A DNA stretch of 64,000 nt from Acinetobacter sp. S54. Its GTDB lineage: Bacteria > Pseudomonadota > Gammaproteobacteria > Pseudomonadales > Moraxellaceae. A model generated the notes under the pieces. That model was not told where the DNA came from, ran no database searches, and saw only the letters and a list, made by a program, of their open reading frames with translations. Positions 26,564 to 35,017 of the stretch are shown here, piece by piece. A program made the position numbers and the translations under genes. Numbering within the stretch: the first letter of the stretch is position 1; each line of letters begins with the position of its first letter. Location of the stretch: assembly GCF_016624945.1 (NCBI RefSeq), contig NZ_JACVUI010000006.1:62001-126000 (forward strand), given 5' to 3'.

Positions 26564-27640
26564 TTAAATTACGCGAATATTAGGAAATTTTCGGTTTTGG
26601 CTTTCAGGAGATGGCGTATTTTCTTGGGCAAGCAGCCGATCAATAATTTTACGGGACTGTACGCCACCTGCATCAATATTCAGCATCAGCAATTGACGTT
26701 GCGGATTGCGTAAAATATTTTGCTGCTGTTGCTCTAACATTTCTAAATCTTCGGTAAAAATTTTGCCTTGGCCTTCTCGAATTTGATCAGTCAGTTCAGT
26801 GTTTTCTGGTTGGAAGTTACGTGCCATGCCCCAGAAATACCAATGTGATGTTTCAGTTTCAGGAGTAATAAAATCCACCACAATCGAAGATACTTTTTTA
26901 CTTTTTGGCGCGTTATATCCGCCGTGACCAACATGCGCTACACCCACTTCAATGTGCACATTACTGGGAGCAAAAAAATGACAACGCTGCCAGCGATCTA
27001 CTGCTACGTCATCAGCTAAATGATTGCCACGCAATGCCATTTGCCAAAATGGAGGCGCCGTTACGTTTTCCATATAACGTTCGGTAATCACATGATCGCC
27101 ATCTACTCTGGTCACTGGAAGCGCTTCGTCAATTTCCTTTTGACCGATACTGCTCGAATGTACATAGGTTTCATGGGTTAAATCCATGAGGTTATCAACC
27201 ATCAAACGATAGTCACATTTGATATGAAATAAGCCACCGCCGTAACTCCAGTCTGGATTATCTGCCCATTCTAAACTCGGTAAATCTGCTTCGTTGGCTA
27301 GGGTTTTCTCTCCTGGCCAGACCCAAATAAATCCAAATTTTTCTACGGCAGCATAGGATTTATTACATGGAAAACCTGCTACACGTTGTGCTGGCATTGA
27401 AATTGTTTTTCCTTCGCAACCCATCACAAGACCATGATAACCGCAGACTAAGTTGCCATCTTCGACATAACCTAAAGAAAGTGGTGCACCACGGTGTGGG
27501 CAGAAATCCTCAACAGCAGCCACTTTATTTTCTTTACCACGATAGAAAACTATTTTTTCTCCGCAGATAGTACGACCTAAAGGCTTATCCTGAATATCTT
27601 CTGGACGGCAGGCAACATACCAGGCGTTTTTTATAAACAT
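26564..27640 (-). CDS. vanA: Vanillate O-demethylase oxygenase subunit
   Basis: A 358-residue Rieske monooxygenase converting vanillate to protocatechuate plus formaldehyde. The start MFIKNAWYVACRPEDI at 27640 has AAGGAG upstream and matches VanA proteins; a TTG at 27673 is rejected. Rieske ligands are C47, H49, C66 and H69 (CPHR, CGYH). The mononuclear iron motif is N150-D153-H156-H161 (DNLMDLTHETYVH). Near-full agreement with the VanA family is seen at SIGQKEIDE, SIVVDFITPE and LNIDAGGVQSR. Divergent from vanK. Confidence 0.97.
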   Translation of the reverse strand: MFIKNAWYVACRPEDIQDKPLGRTICGEKIVFYRGKENKVAAVEDFCPHRGAPLSLGYVEDGNLVCGYHGLVMGCEGKTISMPAQRVAGFPCNKSYAAVEKFGFIWVWPGEKTLANEADLPSLEWADNPDWSYGGGLFHIKCDYRLMVDNLMDLTHETYVHSSSIGQKEIDEALPVTRVDGDHVITERYMENVTAPPFWQMALRGNHLADDVAVDRWQRCHFFAPSNVHIEVGVAHVGHGGYNAPKSKKVSSIVVDFITPETETSHWYFWGMARNFQPENTELTDQIREGQGKIFTEDLEMLEQQQQNILRNPQRQLLMLNIDAGGVQSRKIIDRLLAQENTPSPESQNRKFPNIRVI

Positions 27641-27662
27641 GTGTGACGACTCCTTATCACTT

Positions 27663-27674
27663 ATTGGATCCAAT
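27663..27674. promoter_or_regulatory. VanR operator candidate 1
   Basis: ATTGGATCCAAT, a 12-bp perfect palindrome 22 bp before the vanA ATG, where a bound repressor would block the vanAB transcript. Confidence 0.6.
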
Positions 27675-27803
27675 TTATGTTTTTTTTAAATTTTAGTCAA
27701 GATCTGGATTATATTATTTGTTATTAGTTACTGAATTTTAATTAAATTTAATTTATTTAAATATTCTTTTTTATATATCTGTATCCAATTTTTGAGTAAT
27801 AAA

Positions 27804-27811
27804 TGGATCCA
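27804..27811. promoter_or_regulatory. VanR operator candidate 2
   Basis: TGGATCCA core with weaker flanks (AATGGATCCACA), between the two stronger palindromes. Confidence 0.4.
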
Positions 27812-27935
27812 CACTATTGAAAATAGCTTTTATTTTTATAATTATGAAACTTAAATTATTTTAATTATCTGATTTTTATAATTTAAATAATTATTTATTC
27901 ACTAGGCATTAAATTTATTAAAAATATATTGATTT

Positions 27936-27947
27936 TTTGGATCCAAA
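27936..27947. promoter_or_regulatory. VanR operator candidate 3
   Basis: TTTGGATCCAAA, a 12-bp perfect palindrome sharing the TTGGATCCAA core with the vanA-proximal site; placed to control vanK. Confidence 0.55.
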
Positions 27948-28121
27948 TATTCAGTATAGAAAAAGAGCAGGAAGCTCCAGAAATCAGGTCACTTATTTGC
28001 TCCTGTTTTTTGCAATCAAATTATTCCTTCTAGGCAATTATGGATATGGATATGCATAATCACCCAACATCTCATTACGGAATGTCGTGTGTATATCTTA
28101 TTCAAATTGGGAGATATGCAA

Positions 28122-29468
28122 ATGGAAAGAGATGTTCTTGGTGAGATCAATCAAAATCAAATGAGCCGCTATCAATGGTTTGTCATTATGATTTGTCTTT
28201 GTCTCAATATTATTGATGGTTTTGATGTCATGGTTATGGCATTTACTGCACCATCCGTTTCGGCTGAATGGTCACTTTCAGGCGCGCAAATTGGTTTATT
28301 GCTTAGCTCTGGTCTGTTCGGTATGGCCGCAGGTTCCATCTTTTTGGCTCCACTCGCCGATAAATTTGGCCGTCGATTACTGATTTTAGTCTGTCTGGTA
28401 GTTGCGGGACTAAGTATGATGGCGTGTGCTTTTGTACAAACTCACAGCATGTTAGCAGCTCTTCGTTTTATTACGGGAATTGGGGTCGGGGGTATTTTGG
28501 CGAGCAGTAATGTATTAGCCAGTGAATATGCGAATGCTCGCTGGAGAAGTCTGGCCGTAAGTTTGATGTCAACAGGTTATGGTATAGGTGCAACATTAGG
28601 TGGAATTCTATCGCTTATTTTGATTGAACATTTGGGCTGGCGTTCGATTTTTCTAGCGGGAGGTTTAACCACAATTTTTATGTTATTGATAAGTCTGTGG
28701 TTATTACCGGAGTCGCTTGATTATTTATTTGCAAAAAAACCAAAACAAGCATTAGAAAAAGTCAATGCTGTCATGCAGCAGATAGGCTTAACCACTTTGT
28801 CTGTTTTACCACAATATGAAAAAAATTATCGTAAGAAAGGTGGAGAAATTGCCCAATTATTTCAGGGAGCACGAGGGTTTCAGACCTTTTGCTTATGGGG
28901 TGCCTTTTTTATGGTGATGTTTGGTTTTTACTTTGTTATGAGCTGGACGCCTAAAATTTTAATTTCAATGGGCATGTCAGCAGATCAAGGCGTAAGTACA
29001 GGTATTTTGATTAGTATTGGTGGAATCTTTGGTGCAGCTATTATTGGTTTGCTTGCATCACGTATGAAAATTTTCCATGCCTTAAGTCTATTTTTGGGGT
29101 TAACTGCGGCCTGCGTTTTCTTATTTGTCGCTGTATCCTCTCAAGTGGGAATTGCCCTAATCGTAGGTCTATTACTGGGCACCTTAATCAACGGTTGTGT
29201 CGCAGGTTTATATTCTATTTCTCCAACGATTTATGATGCAGATATTCGTAGTCGCGGTGTTGGTTATGCAATTGGCTTTGGTCGCATTGGTGCCATTTTA
29301 TCACCCACAGTTGCGGGTATTTTTCTGGATCAAGGTGTAGCGCCTGCGACTTTGTATGCGTATTACGGCATTGTTTTTATTCTCGCTATCTTCTTGATTT
29401 TAAGTTTGGGTAATGCATTTTATCGCCAGCAAAAAGCTCAGTCTTATTCTTTGAAAACCGCACCTTAA
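28122..29468 (+). CDS. vanK: MFS aromatic acid:H+ symporter, VanK-like
   Basis: A 448-residue 12-segment permease of the AAHS family. The start MERDVLGEINQNQ at 28122 has GGGAG 8 bp upstream; in-frame GTG 28089 and ATG 28116 are less likely. First-helix LNIIDGFDVMVMAFTAPSVSAEW and the loop LADKFGRR are family marks. Family members import protocatechuate, vanillate or benzoate with protons. It pairs with the porin gene 31 bp downstream, as vanK and vanP do in Acinetobacter. Confidence 0.88.
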   Translation: MERDVLGEINQNQMSRYQWFVIMICLCLNIIDGFDVMVMAFTAPSVSAEWSLSGAQIGLLLSSGLFGMAAGSIFLAPLADKFGRRLLILVCLVVAGLSMMACAFVQTHSMLAALRFITGIGVGGILASSNVLASEYANARWRSLAVSLMSTGYGIGATLGGILSLILIEHLGWRSIFLAGGLTTIFMLLISLWLLPESLDYLFAKKPKQALEKVNAVMQQIGLTTLSVLPQYEKNYRKKGGEIAQLFQGARGFQTFCLWGAFFMVMFGFYFVMSWTPKILISMGMSADQGVSTGILISIGGIFGAAIIGLLASRMKIFHALSLFLGLTAACVFLFVAVSSQVGIALIVGLLLGTLINGCVAGLYSISPTIYDADIRSRGVGYAIGFGRIGAILSPTVAGIFLDQGVAPATLYAYYGIVFILAIFLILSLGNAFYRQQKAQSYSLKTAP

Positions 29469-29499
29469 CCTTATAAAAAATTAAATGTAGAGATAAAAG

Positions 29500-30780
29500 A
29501 TGAAAAAGACATCCTTATGGGTGGGGGTCTGCTTGTGCCCATTTTTTGCCCCAGTTACTCATGCTGAATTTATTGCTGATAGCAAAGCCGAGTTGAGTTT
29601 AAGAAATTATTACTTTGATCGTGACTATAAGAAGGATCCATATCCATATACAGCTGCCCGCGATTGGGCACAAGGATTTATTTTAAAAGGACAGTCAGGA
29701 TATACCGAAGGGAGTGTAGGCTTTGGTGTCGACGTATTGGCAATGGCTGGTTTCAATCTTTTAGGTGATTATGCAGATGATTATGCAAGAAGTAGTTTGT
29801 TGCAGGTGAATGCCGATAATACACGTGATGATTATTATGGAAAAATAGGAATCACTGCAAAGGCAAAATATCGCCAAAATGAGTTATTTGTGGGCGATCT
29901 GGTTCCATTGCTGCCTACGATTTTTTCATCACCTGCACGGCTTTTCCCTCAAACTTATCGTGGAGTGCGCTTTCTTTCGACGGAAATTCCAAATTTTCAG
30001 TTAGAAGGTTTTTATGTTGATGAGGTACGACAGCGTGATTCAACCCGTTATACCGAGGTTGGGATTGATAATATTAATCATCGTTTTGATAAGGCTATAA
30101 CAACAGATCATTTTTATAGTATTGGAGGAGCTTATCAGTTTAAAAATTATCGGGTACGCGCTTATCAAGCAGAACTTCAGGATATTTATCAGCAACAATT
30201 TCTAGGGTTTAATGGTAAACAGGCGCTCAATGATCAATTGAACTTTTTAAGTGATGTACGTTTTTTTAATAGTCAAGATACGGGTTCACGTAAGGTTGGT
30301 AATGTCGATAACCAGCATTTGAGTGGTCTATTCGGTTTGAACTATCAAAATCACACTATCTCTTTGGGTTATATGCAGGCTTTTGGTTCGACTGGATTAC
30401 CGTTTTTGTCAGGGACAGAAAGTCCTGTAGTTCTGGATTTTATGAGTTCAGATTATTCCAATAAAGATGAGAAAGTGTATTCTATTCGTTATGAATATGA
30501 CTTTAAAGATGCTCAAATCGGTGACATTTCTTTAAATGGTTTACGCTTTATGACGCGTTATGCGAAAGGTGAGGACATTGATCTTCTCAGTTATGGGGAT
30601 CAACGTTTTAAAGAAAACTCACTAGAGTTTGACTTAGGATATCGTATCCCGGAAGGAAGGTTAAAAGGACTGGGGGTTAGAGCGCGTTTTTCTCATTATC
30701 GTAATGATATGCCCACCAATATGACTTTTCATTCCGCCAATGAAAGCCGTTTAAATGTAGACTATACGTTTAAATTCTAA
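29500..30780 (+). CDS. vanP: OprD-family outer-membrane porin, VanP-like
   Basis: A 426-residue 18-strand porin. The signal peptide ends THA, mature start EFIADSKAELSLRNYYFDRD. RDWAQGFILKGQSGYTEGSVGFGVD is the OprD signature, and the chain ends in YTFKF for barrel insertion. It would admit vanillate-type aromatic acids for VanK. It converges on the FAD monooxygenase gene. Confidence 0.88.
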   Translation: MKKTSLWVGVCLCPFFAPVTHAEFIADSKAELSLRNYYFDRDYKKDPYPYTAARDWAQGFILKGQSGYTEGSVGFGVDVLAMAGFNLLGDYADDYARSSLLQVNADNTRDDYYGKIGITAKAKYRQNELFVGDLVPLLPTIFSSPARLFPQTYRGVRFLSTEIPNFQLEGFYVDEVRQRDSTRYTEVGIDNINHRFDKAITTDHFYSIGGAYQFKNYRVRAYQAELQDIYQQQFLGFNGKQALNDQLNFLSDVRFFNSQDTGSRKVGNVDNQHLSGLFGLNYQNHTISLGYMQAFGSTGLPFLSGTESPVVLDFMSSDYSNKDEKVYSIRYEYDFKDAQIGDISLNGLRFMTRYAKGEDIDLLSYGDQRFKENSLEFDLGYRIPEGRLKGLGVRARFSHYRNDMPTNMTFHSANESRLNVDYTFKF

Positions 30781-30802
30781 TTACAGCTTAAATTAAATGT
30801 AA

Positions 30803-30836
30803 AAGGATAAGATCATCTATGTATAATCTTATCCTT
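30803..30836. terminator. Hairpin between vanP and the FAD monooxygenase gene
   Basis: AAGGATAAGAT and ATCTTATCCTT form a perfect 11-bp stem with a 12-nt loop between convergent genes. The T tracts are weak. Confidence 0.55.
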
Positions 30837-30849
30837 ATGATTTATTTGA

Positions 30850-31989
30850 TTATATAGTTTCTAGTTGCGTATTCCATGCATCATAATTATATACCCAGTC
30901 GGCATTTCCTTGTTGTTTCATCCATTGATTTCCTCGTGAACCCAGTTGGATTTGTGCTGTCCGTTGCTGACGTGTTTTTTCATAAATTTTTAAGGCTTGT
31001 TTTGCCTGAGTTCTATGATTTGAATCTTGTAGACAACGTCCCAAAACCACAGCATCCTCAATGGCCATTCCTGCGCCTTGAGCCATAAATGGAAGCATTG
31101 GATGGCACGCATCTCCCAATAATGTCACTGTTCCCACTGACCATACTGGGAGGGGATCACGTTCATATAAAGCGCTTTTCAATGTGGTTTCACAGGCATC
31201 TAATAGGGCTTTGGCATTCGGGTGAAAGTCTTTATAAAACTCCCGTAATTCATGGACATCTCCTGCACTGGTCCATGATTCTTCTGTCCAGCTGTCTTGA
31301 CCTGTTGTTGCAAAAATAAAGGTATCTTTGCCCTGATTAAGTGGGAAAGTCACAATTTGCTGTTCTGGAACGGGCCCCCACCATTTAGTGAATGCTTCTA
31401 TTTCAGGAACATGCTTAACCTTTTCTGTGGGTACAACTGAGCGGAATGAAACAATTCCTGTAAATCTAGGCGATTCTTCTCCAAACAATGCAGTACGGAC
31501 ACGGGAATGGATGCCATCTGCGCCCACAACGATATCAAATTGATAAGTGGAACCATCATCAAAATGCAGTTGTGCGCCACTTTCGTGTTGCGTTAAAGAA
31601 TTTAATTTTTTTGAAAATTGAATATTTTCAATAGGAAATAATGCAGCAAGTGCATTGATGATATCAGCGCGGTGAATAGTGACTTGTGGTGCACCATAAC
31701 GCTGTTCCGCATCCTTACTCATGCCAAGCCTTGAGGTTTCAAGGCTGGTATCCCAATCACGACTAATACGATAAGTTGGCATGGCTCCAAGTTTGCGAAT
31801 GGCATCGCCTGCACCTAATCCATCAATAGCACGAACAACATTGGGTGTTAGGTTAATATCAGCTCCAACTCTGGAGAAACCGGATGCTTGTTCAAAAACA
31901 GTGACATCATGACCATACTTTTTTAACGCAATTGCTGCGGCTAAACCACCGACACCACCACCGATAATTGCAATCTTTAAAGCATCCAT
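30850..31989 (-). CDS. FAD-dependent aromatic monooxygenase (NicC/salicylate hydroxylase-like)
   Basis: A 379-residue class A flavin monooxygenase. FAD motifs: GGGVGGLAAAIALKKYG near the N-terminus, then IVVGADGIHSRVR and LLGDACHPMLPFMAQGAGMAIEDA. The C-terminal end (NADWVYNYDAWNTQL) recalls 6-hydroxynicotinate 3-monooxygenase NicC and salicylate 1-hydroxylase, which hydroxylate with loss of carboxylate. The ATG at 31989 has GTGAG 7 bp upstream; GTG 32001 is an alternative. It is divergent from nothing directly, but carries two copies of the putative IclR motif upstream, linking it to the island operon. The substrate is not known. Confidence 0.88.
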   Translation of the reverse strand: MDALKIAIIGGGVGGLAAAIALKKYGHDVTVFEQASGFSRVGADINLTPNVVRAIDGLGAGDAIRKLGAMPTYRISRDWDTSLETSRLGMSKDAEQRYGAPQVTIHRADIINALAALFPIENIQFSKKLNSLTQHESGAQLHFDDGSTYQFDIVVGADGIHSRVRTALFGEESPRFTGIVSFRSVVPTEKVKHVPEIEAFTKWWGPVPEQQIVTFPLNQGKDTFIFATTGQDSWTEESWTSAGDVHELREFYKDFHPNAKALLDACETTLKSALYERDPLPVWSVGTVTLLGDACHPMLPFMAQGAGMAIEDAVVLGRCLQDSNHRTQAKQALKIYEKTRQQRTAQIQLGSRGNQWMKQQGNADWVYNYDAWNTQLETI

Positions 31990-32039
31990 ACCTGCACTCA
32001 CTATTTTGATTGAATAAAATACTATTATTTAAAATAAAT

Positions 32040-32055
32040 GTTTTATGATTAAAAC
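32040..32055. promoter_or_regulatory. IclR-type operator candidate A
   Basis: GTTTTATGATTAAAAC, a GTTTT-N6-AAAAC palindrome (extending to ATGTTTTA...TAAAACAT), 51 bp before the FAD monooxygenase start. Same architecture as sites at 33277 and 45708. Confidence 0.55.
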
Positions 32056-32058
32056 ATA

Positions 32059-32074
32059 GTTGTCTATATAAAAC
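32059..32074. promoter_or_regulatory. IclR-type operator candidate B
   Basis: GTTGTCTATATAAAAC, 13 of 16 identical to the site at 33277-33292, and 19 bp after candidate A, so a tandem pair on one DNA face within about two turns. Confidence 0.55.
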
Positions 32075-32224
32075 ACAATTTATAATTATGCTGATTTGAA
32101 TGCAAGTCAACTATTTTAAGTTTTTTTGTGGAAATTTTTTAAAAAGGAAGGTATTACACAGGACATAAAATTATTTTAAAAATATGTCGTTTTTTAATAA
32201 ATGGGCAATCCTTTGCCTTTCATA

Positions 32225-33037
32225 TCAATACATAAACTTTGATATTTTATTTGCAGTTTCAATAACTTGTTTGGAAATAATATTGTTAAAAGTATTTTCG
32301 TCATAGGTCGTAATCGGACAGCTTACAGATAAAACTGCGACCATATCTTTGGATGATTGACGGTAAATCGGTGCTGCACAAGCTGCCATATCGTTATTGT
32401 AATGTCCCCAACTGACCATAGAAGATTGAGTTTTGACATAGTTTAAACGCAATAGTAATTCTTTTAGATTTTTTGGAGTGAGGTCAGAAAAAGTATCCCA
32501 TTCATTAAATTTACGATAACGCTGACGAATTTCAGTTTCAGGCAGATTGGATAAAAGTAATTGGCCAATCACCGTAGCATGTGCCGGCCAGCGTGTGCCC
32601 AGACTGATCGTGCTGGTAAATGGTCCACTGGATTGAATATTGTTCACAAAAACAATATGGGTCCCTTCTAAAATAGAAAGATGTACTGCAATTTTAGTTT
32701 GATCACGAAGTTCTTTCATGAGAGGAGTGGATAAATCCAGTAAAGAAAGTTTGGATAAACTGTTAAATCCAAGCTCCATAACTTTTGAATCCAACGCATA
32801 AGTTTTCTGGGAAGCTTTGCGTAAATATCCACACGATTCTAGCGTATAAATCAGGCGAAATGCACTAGAACGGTTCACATCCAGAATTTCGGCAATCTCA
32901 GAAATGGTCATTTCCTGCGCTTCTTGATTAAACGCCTGTAAAATTGCCAAGCCTCTTACAAGCCCCGGAACTAAATAACGATCATCATTTTTTGTGCTTT
33001 CAACTTCTTGTACATCTTCTTCAACGACTAAGCTCAT
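32225..33037 (-). CDS. IclR-family transcriptional regulator
   Basis: A 270-residue regulator. The start MSLVVEEDVQEVES at 33037 is chosen because AGGAA lies about 10 bp upstream; a frame from 33082 is longer but unsupported. The winged helix occupies residues about 25-85 (VRGLAILQAFNQ, MTISEIAEILDVNRSSAFRLIYTLE) and the IclR effector domain follows (SLGTRWPAHATVIGQLLLSNL, CAAPIY, AVLSVSCP). It belongs to the group containing PcaU and PobR. It is divergent from the aromatic operon, with GTTTT/AAAAC-type repeats between them, so it probably senses a pathway substrate and controls itself and the operon. Confidence 0.92.
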   Translation of the reverse strand: MSLVVEEDVQEVESTKNDDRYLVPGLVRGLAILQAFNQEAQEMTISEIAEILDVNRSSAFRLIYTLESCGYLRKASQKTYALDSKVMELGFNSLSKLSLLDLSTPLMKELRDQTKIAVHLSILEGTHIVFVNNIQSSGPFTSTISLGTRWPAHATVIGQLLLSNLPETEIRQRYRKFNEWDTFSDLTPKNLKELLLRLNYVKTQSSMVSWGHYNNDMAACAAPIYRQSSKDMVAVLSVSCPITTYDENTFNNIISKQVIETANKISKFMY

Positions 33038-33120
33038 TCGATAAAAATTCCTAAAAAGAGAAAAGGGATAATATTGGTGCACGCTGCTTTATTTTAGAAC
33101 TATTGTAATGATATCGAATG

Positions 33121-33165
33121 TATAAAACAATGTTTATATATAAAACCAAATTTACCTTATAAAAC
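33121..33165. promoter_or_regulatory. Triple TATAAAAC repeat with palindrome (IclR operator candidate C)
   Basis: TATAAAAC occurs at 33121-33128, 33139-33146 and 33158-33165 (periods 18 and 19 bp). The middle copy forms the near-palindrome GTTTATATATAAAAC (33132-33146). It lies about 85-130 bp before the IclR start. Confidence 0.5.
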
Positions 33166-33219
33166 GTAATAAAATATTAAACTTTGGTCAAATATTTGAA
33201 TTTAATGAATTTTATTTTA

Positions 33220-33246
33220 TTGACATATTGGCTGTAGGGGTATTAT
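33220..33246 (+). promoter_or_regulatory. Sigma-70-like promoter of the Rieske operon
   Basis: TTGACA at 33220-33225 and TATTAT at 33241-33246, spacing 15 (short). It is 66 bp before the first operon gene, and operator candidate D would sit just downstream of the transcription start. Confidence 0.45.
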
Positions 33247-33276
33247 TCTTTGCATATGTTTTGAAAATCAAATAAA

Positions 33277-33292
33277 GTTTTGCATATAAAAC
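33277..33292. promoter_or_regulatory. IclR-type operator candidate D
   Basis: GTTTTGCATATAAAAC, 19 bp before the ferredoxin ATG. It is 15 of 16 identical to the site upstream of the porin at 45708-45723. Confidence 0.6.
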
Positions 33293-33311
33293 AGGATCGA
33301 GGGCTCAAACG

Positions 33312-33617
33312 ATGAGTTGGATTTCAGTTTGTGGCATTGATGATGTCTCGGAAGATGAACCAAAAGCAGTGGAAATAAATGACAAAAAGATTGGTGTATT
33401 TGTCATCGATGAAAATTATTTTGCGATTGAAAATGTTTGCCCACATGCTTTTGCCTTATTGACAGAAGGATTTATCGAGGATCAAACCGTAGAGTGTCCA
33501 TTACATGAAGCTATTTTCGACATCCAGACAGGTGAATTAAAGAGTGGTCCTGGCTGTCGTGATTTATGTACCTATCCCGTTCGTGTGGAAGGTCAGGACA
33601 TCCAGATTCAACTGTAA
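33312..33617 (+). CDS. Rieske [2Fe-2S] ferredoxin component
   Basis: A 101-residue non-heme-oxygenase ferredoxin. Cluster ligands are C43-P-H45 and C62-P-L-H65 (CPHAFALL, CPLHEAIFD), 16 residues apart. It would carry electrons from the reductase at 36757 to the oxygenase at 33954. First gene of the island operon, 20 bp before the next. Confidence 0.94.
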   Translation: MSWISVCGIDDVSEDEPKAVEINDKKIGVFVIDENYFAIENVCPHAFALLTEGFIEDQTVECPLHEAIFDIQTGELKSGPGCRDLCTYPVRVEGQDIQIQL

Positions 33618-33636
33618 TGGATAGAAGGAATTCCCC

Positions 33637-33936
33637 ATGAAACAATTTAATGAAAAACTGGCTAACTGGATTAATGCAACGCCTGCAAAAGATGCAGGTA
33701 TTAATAACATTCAGATTCCGGGGCAGGTCGAACATCTGGTTTGGCAAACACGCTATAAAGAACCAACCGTCTATGAACAGGATTTTGTTCAGCATCTGAT
33801 AAAAGCTTTTGGCTCAGGTATTACTGAATTGAATGATTTGGTTAATGCATTAAATCAGCAGGGTTTTCGTCGTGATTCAGGTGAAGTCTGGACGATGCAG
33901 AGCTTCACTGAAGAAATGCAGCGTTTGGGTTACTAA
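33637..33936 (+). CDS. Small helical protein of oxygenase operons, function unknown
   Basis: A 99-residue protein. The C-terminal half (LNDLVNALNQQGFRRDSGEVWTMQSFTEEMQRLGY) looks like a recombinase-type helix-turn-helix, as similar small proteins are labelled. The N-terminal half (QVEHLVWQTRYKEPTVYEQDFVQHLIKAFG) is conserved-looking. AAGGA precedes its ATG. It sits between the ferredoxin and the oxygenase. A role as oxygenase accessory factor is more likely than DNA binding because of its operon place, but this is inference. Confidence 0.72.
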   Translation: MKQFNEKLANWINATPAKDAGINNIQIPGQVEHLVWQTRYKEPTVYEQDFVQHLIKAFGSGITELNDLVNALNQQGFRRDSGEVWTMQSFTEEMQRLGY

Positions 33937-33953
33937 GTTCAGGGAAGACAATA

Positions 33954-35006
33954 ATGAATGCAATTTATCAACAAGCTCCAAGCACTGAAGAATATCTTGA
34001 TTTAGGTTTACGTGATCAATGGTATCCGGTACTCGCCAGTTGGGAAGTGAATGCCAATCCAGTTGGGATTACCCGTTTAGGCGAAAATATTGTGGTATGG
34101 CGTGATGAAGACGGTCAGCTACATGCGCTAGAAGATCGCTGCCCGCATCGTGGTGCACGTTTATCGCTAGGTTGGAATTTGGGCAATCGCGTTGCATGCT
34201 GGTATCACGGTGTTGAAGTCAATGGCGAGGGTGTCGTGGTCGACGTGCCTGCAGTTCATGAATGCCCATTAAAAGGCAGTGAATGTGTTAAGAGCTACTC
34301 CATCATTGAAAAACATGATGCTATTTTTATCTGGTTTGGTCTGGATGAAAATGAAGCACCTACTGAACTTGACTTTCCTGAACAATTGTCTAGTGAAGAG
34401 TGGAGTTCATTTCTATGTCAGGCGGACTGGAAAGTTAATCATCAATACGCCATCGATAACGTGATGGATCCAATGCACGGGACTTACTTGCATTGCACTT
34501 CACACTCAATGGCTGAGGGTGAACGTACCGCAGAAATGAAACATCGTAGCACTGAACATGGTTTTATTTTTGAAAAAGAAGGTCAAACGGGAGTCAACTT
34601 TGACTGGGTAGAATATGGCAATACAGGTGCAAGCTGGTTGCGTCTTTCTATTCCATATCGTAAAGAATTTGGTCCAGGCGGCGTATTCTGGATTGTAGGT
34701 TTTGCTACACCAATTGATGCCGATAATACTCGCGTATTCTTCTGGCGTTGTCGTAAAGTCAGTGGCTGGCAGCGTAATGTCTGGCGTTTTCTATACCGTA
34801 ATCATTTAGAGAAGTTGCACTGGGATGTCTTAGAGCAGGATCGTATTATTCTGGAAAATTTGGCACCTAATGCTCGCTCTAAGGAATTTTTATATCAGCA
34901 TGATGTTGGCTTATCTCGTCTACGTCGTTTAATGAAAAAAGAAGCTGAGAAGCAGCTGAAGAAAATTGCAGTGCTAGATACCTCATCTTTGACTGAAACA
35001 CCATAA
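33954..35006 (+). CDS. Rieske aromatic ring-hydroxylating oxygenase alpha subunit
   Basis: A 350-residue oxygenase. Rieske ligands C63, H65, C82 and H85 (CPHRGARL, CWYHG). The catalytic iron motif N169-D172-H175-H180 (DNVMDPMHGTYLH) and a late EQDR Asp are present. It has no beta subunit gene, so it is probably an alpha-only homotrimer, served by the separate ferredoxin and FAD reductase of the operon (three-component type). It would make a cis-dihydrodiol or demethylate an aromatic. The substrate is unknown. Confidence 0.93.
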   Translation: MNAIYQQAPSTEEYLDLGLRDQWYPVLASWEVNANPVGITRLGENIVVWRDEDGQLHALEDRCPHRGARLSLGWNLGNRVACWYHGVEVNGEGVVVDVPAVHECPLKGSECVKSYSIIEKHDAIFIWFGLDENEAPTELDFPEQLSSEEWSSFLCQADWKVNHQYAIDNVMDPMHGTYLHCTSHSMAEGERTAEMKHRSTEHGFIFEKEGQTGVNFDWVEYGNTGASWLRLSIPYRKEFGPGGVFWIVGFATPIDADNTRVFFWRCRKVSGWQRNVWRFLYRNHLEKLHWDVLEQDRIILENLAPNARSKEFLYQHDVGLSRLRRLMKKEAEKQLKKIAVLDTSSLTETP

Positions 35007-35017
35007 GGACTGTGGCC

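Larger units (their letters stand above)
27675..28121. other. vanA-vanK divergent control region
   Basis: About 450 bp, extremely AT-rich, without an ORF. Its distinctive content is the repeated TGGATCCA box: 27804-27811 and within 27936-27947, plus a half-match TGTATCCAAT at 27780-27789. Confidence 0.65.
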
